From Clostridia bacterium (lineage in GTDB: Bacteria > Bacillota_A > Clostridia > Oscillospirales > Acutalibacteraceae), in NCBI GenBank assembly GCA_017390825.1, contig JAFPAK010000085.1, forward strand, positions 1 through 9,547: a stretch of DNA of 9,547 nt, written 5' to 3'. Shown one piece after another: positions 5,396 to 9,547 of the stretch; the first letter of the stretch is position 1, and the number at the start of each line of letters is the position of its first letter. The translations under genes were made by a program, and so were the position numbers. The notes below the pieces were generated by a model, which was not told the DNA's origin, ran no database searches, and saw only the letters and a list, made by a program, of their open reading frames with translations.

Positions 5396-6751
5396 TTACT
5401 TCAATAAATCTGATATAAGTATCGGTCCGAATGCCGGAACGCATCTTCCATTACTGTCAACGATATTGCAAGGTGGATTTACTCCGTATCCGTACCACAA
5501 ATAAGTCTTCATAAGGTCTTCTTTTGAAATGGGAGTACAGATTGTAACGGTGTTTCCGTCACATCTTGCTCGGTTTACACCAAAGCATCCCGCTTTGTCG
5601 GTGCCGTAAGAAAAATCGAAACCAAATGCTCTTGTTTTCGGCGAAAGCTCACCGTGAACGTTATCAAAATACAAAATCAATTCGCAGTATTTTCCGTCTC
5701 CGTAATCATATTCAACAAATTCAGCACTAGAAAGCTTTATACCGGGACGGCAGCCCTGCTTTTTACCATTGATAAGGCAGAACATACTTTCAGCGGCATC
5801 TTTTCCTAGTACCTCTTGTGAGCCTGCAGTAAGATGTATACAGTCCTCAAGCTCGTGAGCAATTGCGCTGACTGTATCAAAGCACTCGATTTTTTCGTGA
5901 AGTGTTCGTTGTTGCTCTCTTATAGAGCTCCACATAACTGCCTTCATCGGATCATCGGCACTCTGCCAGCTGTTTCGTGCAACCTGAACCTGCACAAAAG
6001 GTAAATCCTTTTGGAAATCACGACGCATTGCCGCAACAAAATTAATCATATTATCGGTATATTCAAGATATCTGTCCTCGTGTGTATCTGAACATCCTTG
6101 ATACCAAAATACACCCTTTACATTTGAACCGTTGTCAACGTAGCGCTGATACATTGCATCGTAAAGACTGTTTTCAGGATCCTTTGCCGCAAGCTCGGGG
6201 TCCCACTGATATTTAAGATTGGTACCGCCGTGAGCACACGCAATAACGCCCTGCGGCACTGCACTAAGCTCAAACATACGCTCAGCAAAGCTAAGTCCGG
6301 GACCCACGCCCTTGATATTAAAAGTACTTACACTCGCACCGAGATTTCTGTGAACAGGATGTTCAGCAATGCCAAGTCTGTGAAGAGGATGATTTGCAAT
6401 GCCCCACTTATCATCAACATAATACGCTCTTATTTTGTCGTTATCATTGTGAGAACAGTCAATTCTTTTACCTATTCCCTGCATATTTGACTGGCCGGAA
6501 AGAATCCAAACGTCTCCGACATAAATATCGGTAAATTCCTGTTCATTAATTTTAAGTACATAAGGGCCGCCTACCTCAATTCCGCCAAGACGGTATCCGC
6601 CCTCAACCTCAGTAACATAAGGTGATTTTATTTTGCAGCAGCAGTCACATGACACGCTCGTTATCTTTTGATCACAGGTAAATAAAATGTCGCAACAATT
6701 ATCCTCGCCGCGTTGCATGACCATGCCGCTTTTTATTCCACGAATTTTCAT
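5396..6751 (-). CDS. SGNH-family esterase, sialate O-acetylesterase-like
   Basis: A 451-residue protein without signal peptide, so probably cytoplasmic. Catalytic blocks are visible: VWILSGQSNM with nucleophile Ser88, a GVGPGLSFAERM segment, HGGTNLKYQW (174-183), FWYQGCSD (215-222), and EDCIHLTAGSQEVLGKDAA with the Asp303/His306 catalytic pair. This is the pattern of carbohydrate esterases such as sialate O-acetylesterases, which remove acetyl groups from sialic acids or other acetylated sugars; the exact substrate is unproven. The usual Glu in WYQGES is Cys220 here. The N-terminal region is rich in cysteine (seven between 19 and 39), and residues 117-136 contain an imperfect 10-residue duplication (GIANHPLHRL / GIAEHPVHRN). 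AAGAGG (complement of 6760-6765) is eight bases from the ATG. It has its own promoter and is monocistronic, convergent with the flippase-like gene. Confidence 0.88.
   Translation of the reverse strand: MKIRGIKSGMVMQRGEDNCCDILFTCDQKITSVSCDCCCKIKSPYVTEVEGGYRLGGIEVGGPYVLKINEQEFTDIYVGDVWILSGQSNMQGIGKRIDCSHNDNDKIRAYYVDDKWGIANHPLHRLGIAEHPVHRNLGASVSTFNIKGVGPGLSFAERMFELSAVPQGVIACAHGGTNLKYQWDPELAAKDPENSLYDAMYQRYVDNGSNVKGVFWYQGCSDTHEDRYLEYTDNMINFVAAMRRDFQKDLPFVQVQVARNSWQSADDPMKAVMWSSIREQQRTLHEKIECFDTVSAIAHELEDCIHLTAGSQEVLGKDAAESMFCLINGKKQGCRPGIKLSSAEFVEYDYGDGKYCELILYFDNVHGELSPKTRAFGFDFSYGTDKAGCFGVNRARCDGNTVTICTPISKEDLMKTYLWYGYGVNPPCNIVDSNGRCVPAFGPILISDLLK
6347..6406 (-). repeat. Imperfect 30-bp tandem duplication inside the esterase gene
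   Basis: Two adjacent 30-base units (6347-6376 and 6377-6406) differ at about six positions. They encode the repeated decapeptide HPLHRLGIAE-like segment in frame, so the duplication lengthens the protein without breaking it. It looks like an in-frame slippage or duplication event that has since diverged. Confidence 0.75.
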
Positions 6752-6784
6752 AAACTATACCTCTTGATGTTATAATTCAAATTA

Positions 6785-6812
6785 ATTATATCACTACACC
6801 TGAAAAAATCAA
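6785..6812 (-). promoter_or_regulatory. Extended -10 promoter of the esterase gene
   Basis: On the minus strand: TTGATT (-35, 6807-6812), 16 bases, TATAAT (-10, 6785-6790), with TG one base upstream of the -10 (TGaTATAAT), the extended -10 form. The start point would be near 6778, giving a leader of roughly 27 bases. Confidence 0.65.
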
Positions 6813-6842
6813 TTGTAATTTCTGATTTTTATTTTATTTTGC

Positions 6843-6871
6843 TTGCATTTCTTGCAGCTTTAATATATAAT
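6843..6871 (+). promoter_or_regulatory. Sigma-A-type promoter of the znu operon
   Basis: TTGCAT (6843-6848), 17 bases, TATAAT (6866-6871). The -10 and spacing are consensus. The start point near 6878 lies just before the Fur-type palindrome, so a repressor bound there would block promoter clearance. Confidence 0.7.
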
Positions 6872-6882
6872 ATTATTCGAAT

Positions 6883-6899
6883 TTGAAAATGATTTTCAA
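6883..6899 (+). promoter_or_regulatory. Fur-family operator, probable Zur box
   Basis: TGAAAATGATTTTCA (6884-6898) is a perfect 7-1-7 palindrome, extended to 8-1-8 by the flanking T and A. It differs from the classic Fur-family TGATAATnATTATCA at one position in each half. Placed between the promoter and znuA, it is most simply a binding site for the zinc repressor Zur, giving derepression when zinc is scarce. Fur or PerR could recognise similar DNA; the zinc context favours Zur (inference). Confidence 0.75.
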
Positions 6900-6908
6900 T
6901 TTTGATTT

Positions 6909-6912
6909 GAGG
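6909..6912 (+). promoter_or_regulatory. Ribosome binding site fixing the znuA start at 6919
   Basis: GAGG lies six bases before ATG 6919. The open frame extends upstream to a TTG at 6883, but that codon is inside the operator palindrome, has no ribosome binding site, and would put charged residues before the lipoprotein signal. Confidence 0.75.
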
Positions 6913-6918
6913 AAAAGT

Positions 6919-7845
6919 ATGATTAAGAGAATAATTGCTTTATTTATGTGTACAATTCTTGCCGCTTCGCTTAGTTCTTGCGGCAGTATAAAGGATGACG
7001 ATAATTTCAGCATCGTTTGCACGATATTTCCGCCGTATGATTTTGCAACGCAGATCACAAAGGGTTGTGAAAATGTATCGGTTACACAGTTATTGAAGTC
7101 AGGTATGGAGTCGCATGAATTTGATCCTACGGCAACAGATATAGCTGCTATTGTTAATGCTGATATTTTTATCTACAACGGCGGTGAGTCTGACAGTTGG
7201 GTCGAGGATATACTGAAATCCGTCAGCAAGGATACATATTGTATTAAAATGATGGAAGAAGTATCGCTTTGTGAAGAGGAGCATGATCACGAAGAACACG
7301 AACATGAACACACGCATGAGTATGACGAGCATGTCTGGACCTCGCCGAAAAATGCAATAGAAATAACTAACGCTATCAGTAAGGCAGTTGTTGAAAAGCT
7401 ACCGTCTTGCAAAGATAAAATAGATCAAAACACTAAAGATTATGTAAACCAGCTTAATTCACTTGATGATGATTTTCGATCTGCAGTTGAAACAGGCAAT
7501 CGTAACACAATTGTTGTGGCAGACAGATTTCCGCTTCTATATTTTGCAAACGAATATTCACTTAACTACTATGCGGCTTTCAGCGGATGTGCAACATCAG
7601 TTGAGCCTTCGGCTCAGACATTAATAAATCTTTGCGAAGCGGTCAAAGAACATTCTGTTCCGGTGGTATTTAAAATGGAGTTATCCTCCGGTACAACAGC
7701 AAAATATGTTGCAAATGAAACAGGAACCAAGGTGCTTGAATTTCATTCATGCCACAATCGCACTTCTGATGAGGTGAATACCGGTGAAACATACATTTCA
7801 CTTATGAAAAGAAATCTTGTAAATTTAAAGGAGGCTCTAGGATAA
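6919..7845 (+). CDS. znuA: Zinc ABC transporter substrate-binding lipoprotein
   Basis: A 308-residue cluster A-I solute-binding protein that captures zinc outside the membrane and delivers it to ZnuBC. The N-terminus is a lipoprotein signal: MIKR, a hydrophobic stretch, then LSSC with Cys21 as the lipidated residue. Conserved metal sites include His66 in SGMESHEFDP and His138 in DEHVWTSPKN. Between them is a His/Glu-rich loop (about 119-133, HDHEEHEHEHTHEYDEH), the mark of zinc rather than manganese specificity. The usual third His and final Asp are not in their normal motifs: the protein has VVADRFPLLYFA (199-210) and LEFHSCHN (273-280, His276/Cys278/His279), as I recall for a clostridial subgroup. 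It overlaps znuC by one base (TAATG) and is controlled by the upstream Fur-type box. Confidence 0.92.
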   Translation: MIKRIIALFMCTILAASLSSCGSIKDDDNFSIVCTIFPPYDFATQITKGCENVSVTQLLKSGMESHEFDPTATDIAAIVNADIFIYNGGESDSWVEDILKSVSKDTYCIKMMEEVSLCEEEHDHEEHEHEHTHEYDEHVWTSPKNAIEITNAISKAVVEKLPSCKDKIDQNTKDYVNQLNSLDDDFRSAVETGNRNTIVVADRFPLLYFANEYSLNYYAAFSGCATSVEPSAQTLINLCEAVKEHSVPVVFKMELSSGTTAKYVANETGTKVLEFHSCHNRTSDEVNTGETYISLMKRNLVNLKEALG

Positions 7846-8573
7846 TGTCGCTGATAAAGTGCAGTAATGTCTCTCTGTCATATGAGTCACACAAGGTAAT
7901 TACTGACCTTTCCTTTGAGGTTAATGAAGGTGATTATCTTTGTGTTGTAGGTGAAAACGGTTCAGGTAAAAGCACACTTATCAAGGCATTACTTGGACTG
8001 AAAAAAATAAACGGCGGTACGATAGAATTCGGTGACGGTCTGCAACGCAATGAAATAGGATACATCCCACAGCAAACGGAAATTCAAAAGGATTTTCCGG
8101 CGACAGTAAACGAGGTTGTGAGATCGGGTCTTATAAACAGTATGCAACGCCGTTTTTTCTATAATAAATCGGATGCCAAAAAAGCAGAAAGCATAATGAA
8201 CGAGCTTGGTATTACCGACATAAAAAATCGCAGTTACCGTGAACTTTCCGGCGGTCAGCAGCAGCGTGTATTACTTGCCCGTGCTTTGTGTGCTACTAAA
8301 AAGCTTATTCTTCTTGATGAACCGGCGGCAGGACTTGATCCGGTTATCACAAATCAGTTATACCATCTTATCGAGCATCTGAATAAGGATAAAAAGATTA
8401 CGGTAATAATGGTATCACACGATATTGCCGCATCGGTCAAATATTCAACACATATGCTTCATATCCATAAGGACAAGCCATATTTCGGTGATACAGAGCA
8501 TTATCTAAACTGTGATGACTGTCGTTCTTTGGCTCAATGTGACCAATGTTGCTGTGAGGAGGAAGAAAAATGA
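7845..8573 (+). CDS. znuC: Zinc ABC transporter ATP-binding protein with Cys-rich tail
   Basis: A 242-residue ABC ATPase that powers the ZnuB permease at the cytoplasmic face. All motifs are intact: Walker A GENGSGKST (36-44), Q-loop YIPQQ (73-77), signature LSGGQQQ (134-140), Walker B LILLDEP (154-160), D-loop GLDP (163-166) and H-loop SHD (191-193, His192). Unusually, the tail has six cysteines: CDDC (223-226) and CDQCCC (232-237), followed by a Glu-rich end. Two CxxC pairs resemble a zinc-binding knuckle and might sense cytoplasmic zinc (inference). A strong AAAGGAGG (7827-7834) precedes the ATG by ten bases, and the end overlaps znuB by four bases, so translation is coupled. Confidence 0.93.
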   Translation: MSLIKCSNVSLSYESHKVITDLSFEVNEGDYLCVVGENGSGKSTLIKALLGLKKINGGTIEFGDGLQRNEIGYIPQQTEIQKDFPATVNEVVRSGLINSMQRRFFYNKSDAKKAESIMNELGITDIKNRSYRELSGGQQQRVLLARALCATKKLILLDEPAAGLDPVITNQLYHLIEHLNKDKKITVIMVSHDIAASVKYSTHMLHIHKDKPYFGDTEHYLNCDDCRSLAQCDQCCCEEEEK

Positions 8574-9403
8574 GTGATTTTTTTAACTCGGTAGCATTAT
8601 TTTTCAGCTACTCATTCGTACAAAGAGCTATGATTGCAGGCTCGCTGATATCTCTTTGTGCGGCATTGCTCGGAGTATCTCTTGTCCTAAAAAGATACTC
8701 TATGATAGGCGACGGGCTTTCGCACGTCGGATTCGGTGCTCTTGCTGTTGCAGCAGCGCTCAATTTAACGGATATAGCACTTGTTATTACTATACCGATA
8801 GTTATAGCCGCTGCCTTCATTCTGTTACATATAAACCGTAACAGCCATATAAATTCCGATGCAGCAATTGCGGTGATATCTACCGTTTCTCTTGCAGCAG
8901 GTTATATAATTATGTATAAAAACGGCACAAATATAGATGTCGGTAACTATATGTTCGGTAATATACTGACTTTGTCAAGTTTTGATACCGTTGCAAGTAT
9001 TGTTTTATGCGTGATAGTTATACTTATCTTTGTGCTTTTGTATCATCGTATTTTTGCAGTTACCTTTGACGAGGCTTTTTCAAAAGCAATCGGCATTAAA
9101 GCAGGTTTATACAACACCGTCATTGCAATACTCACGGCAGTAGTTGTAGTTCTGGGTATGCGTATGATGGGAACGCTGCTTATATCAGCTCTCATTATAT
9201 TCCCCTCGCTTATCTCAATGAAGCTCGGTAAGAGTTTTTTCTCGGTCGTGCTTATTTCCGGCGGTATTTCATTAGTATGCTTTTTTGCGGGGCTTATTAC
9301 CGCTTTCTGTGCGGAGTTGCCTCCCGGATCTGCTATTGTAGTTTTATACGGAATAATACTGCTTGGTGTGAGTGTGATAAAAAGAAAAATAACTGCAAGG
9401 TAA
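8570..9403 (+). CDS. znuB: Zinc ABC transporter permease (ABC-3 family)
   Basis: A 277-residue polytopic permease forming the transmembrane channel for zinc, partnered with ZnuA and ZnuC. About eight to nine helices are visible. Family landmarks are LKRYSMIGDGLSHVGFGALA (40-59), the cytoplasmic coupling segment VTFDEAFSKAIGIK (164-177), GMRMMGTLLISALIIFPSL (196-214) and ELPPGSAIVVLYG (249-261). Length matches ABC-3 permeases. The ATG overlaps the znuC stop (ATGA) and has AGGAGG (8557-8562) seven bases upstream. Its stop lies in the loop of the operon terminator. Manganese or iron members of the same family look similar; zinc is inferred from the ZnuA histidine loop. Confidence 0.93.
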   Translation: MSDFFNSVALFFSYSFVQRAMIAGSLISLCAALLGVSLVLKRYSMIGDGLSHVGFGALAVAAALNLTDIALVITIPIVIAAAFILLHINRNSHINSDAAIAVISTVSLAAGYIIMYKNGTNIDVGNYMFGNILTLSSFDTVASIVLCVIVILIFVLLYHRIFAVTFDEAFSKAIGIKAGLYNTVIAILTAVVVVLGMRMMGTLLISALIIFPSLISMKLGKSFFSVVLISGGISLVCFFAGLITAFCAELPPGSAIVVLYGIILLGVSVIKRKITAR

Positions 9404-9427
9404 AAATTGCCTTGCAGTTATTTTTTT
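9385..9427. terminator. Bidirectional terminator after znuB
   Basis: A 16-bp stem, AAAAATAACTGCAAGG (9385-9400) with CCTTGCAGTTATTTTT (9410-9425), and a nine-base loop contain the znuB stop codon. Seven T residues (9421-9427) form the plus-strand tract. The A-rich left flank provides a tract for the convergent minus-strand gene. Confidence 0.9.
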
Positions 9428-9442
9428 ATATAGGCTTATGCT

Positions 9443-9547
9443 TTACGGATTATCAATATCGTCGATCAGACTGACATCGTAAATGTCTTCATATGCGCTG
9501 ACCTCTTCATCATTTCCCGGTGCAAAAGGAATAAGCCCCGTAAACTC
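9443..9547 (-). CDS. C-terminal fragment of an unidentified acidic protein
   Basis: An open minus-strand frame runs from the window edge (9547) to a TAA at 9443-9445, giving 34 residues. The tail is strongly acidic, with PFAPGNDEEVSAYEDIYDV and an end of SLIDDIDNP. No domain or motif is recognisable. It is supported as a real gene end by its position, 18 bases beyond a symmetric terminator and convergent with znuB, matching the other convergent pairs in the window. The function cannot be judged without the missing N-terminal part. Confidence 0.5.
   Translation of the reverse strand, partial: EFTGLIPFAPGNDEEVSAYEDIYDVSLIDDIDNP

Noticed and set aside
6883..6918. znuA starting at TTG 6883 (320 aa)
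   Set aside because: This codon lies in the operator palindrome, lacks a ribosome binding site, and would precede the lipoprotein signal with extra charged residues. ATG 6919 has GAGG at correct spacing.
7253..7332. Low-complexity GAA/CAC-rich DNA as a microsatellite
   Set aside because: It encodes the functional His/Glu metal loop of ZnuA and is not a regular nucleotide repeat.
1..9547. Phage, transposon, CRISPR or defence system
   Set aside because: No integrase, transposase, terminal inverted repeats, spacer-repeat array or defence-type domain was seen; all major frames are assigned to ordinary chromosomal functions.

Overview
The window looks like chromosomal DNA of a low-to-moderate GC, endospore-forming Firmicute, probably a clostridial (Oscillospiraceae/Lachnospiraceae-like) gut anaerobe. 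The basis is a SpoVAE sporulation protein, strong AGGAGG-type ribosome binding sites, AT-rich intergenic DNA with TTGACA/TATAAT promoters, and clostridial-type protein families. I see no mobile element, CRISPR array, rRNA or tRNA. The species assignment is inference only.

Layout, left to right. (1) 1-2455, plus strand: a tightly packed operon with the tail of an OmpR-type response regulator, a sensor histidine kinase with a very short extracytoplasmic loop, an eight-helix membrane protein of unknown family and a small two-helix membrane protein, closed by a terminator at 2500-2532. (2) 2533-3046: a 157-base spacer with a possible structured element and a possible forespore (sigma-G-like) promoter, then a solitary spoVAE. 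(3) 3090-4172, minus strand: a Gfo/Idh/MocA-family oxidoreductase. (4) 4330-5373, plus strand: a flippase-like membrane protein of the LPG-synthase TM family, behind a perfect TTGACA-17-TATAAT promoter but with a problematic start codon. (5) 5396-6751, minus strand: a cytoplasmic SGNH esterase resembling sialate O-acetylesterase. (6) 6843-9403, plus strand: a zinc ABC transporter operon (znuA-znuC-znuB) behind a promoter and a perfect 15-bp Fur-family palindrome, most likely a Zur box. (7) 9443-9547, minus strand: the acidic C-terminus of an unidentified protein.

The genes form separate functional units: signalling at the envelope, spore germination/DPA transport, sugar or acetyl-sugar metabolism, envelope lipid or flippase function, and zinc uptake. 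The three convergent gene pairs (spoVAE/oxidoreductase, flippase/esterase, znuB/partial gene) each share one strong symmetric hairpin that can terminate both strands. The two divergent intergenic regions (4173-4329 and 6752-6918) each carry a recognisable promoter for both directions.

Most of the window is ordinary. The points worth a second look are the apparent AUU (or SD-overlapping GUG) start at 4330-4339, the cysteine-rich tail on ZnuC together with altered metal ligands in ZnuA, the Fur-type operator, the unassigned hairpin/pseudoknot-like element upstream of an isolated spoVAE, and the intramembrane-sensing kinase coupled to two uncharacterised membrane proteins.
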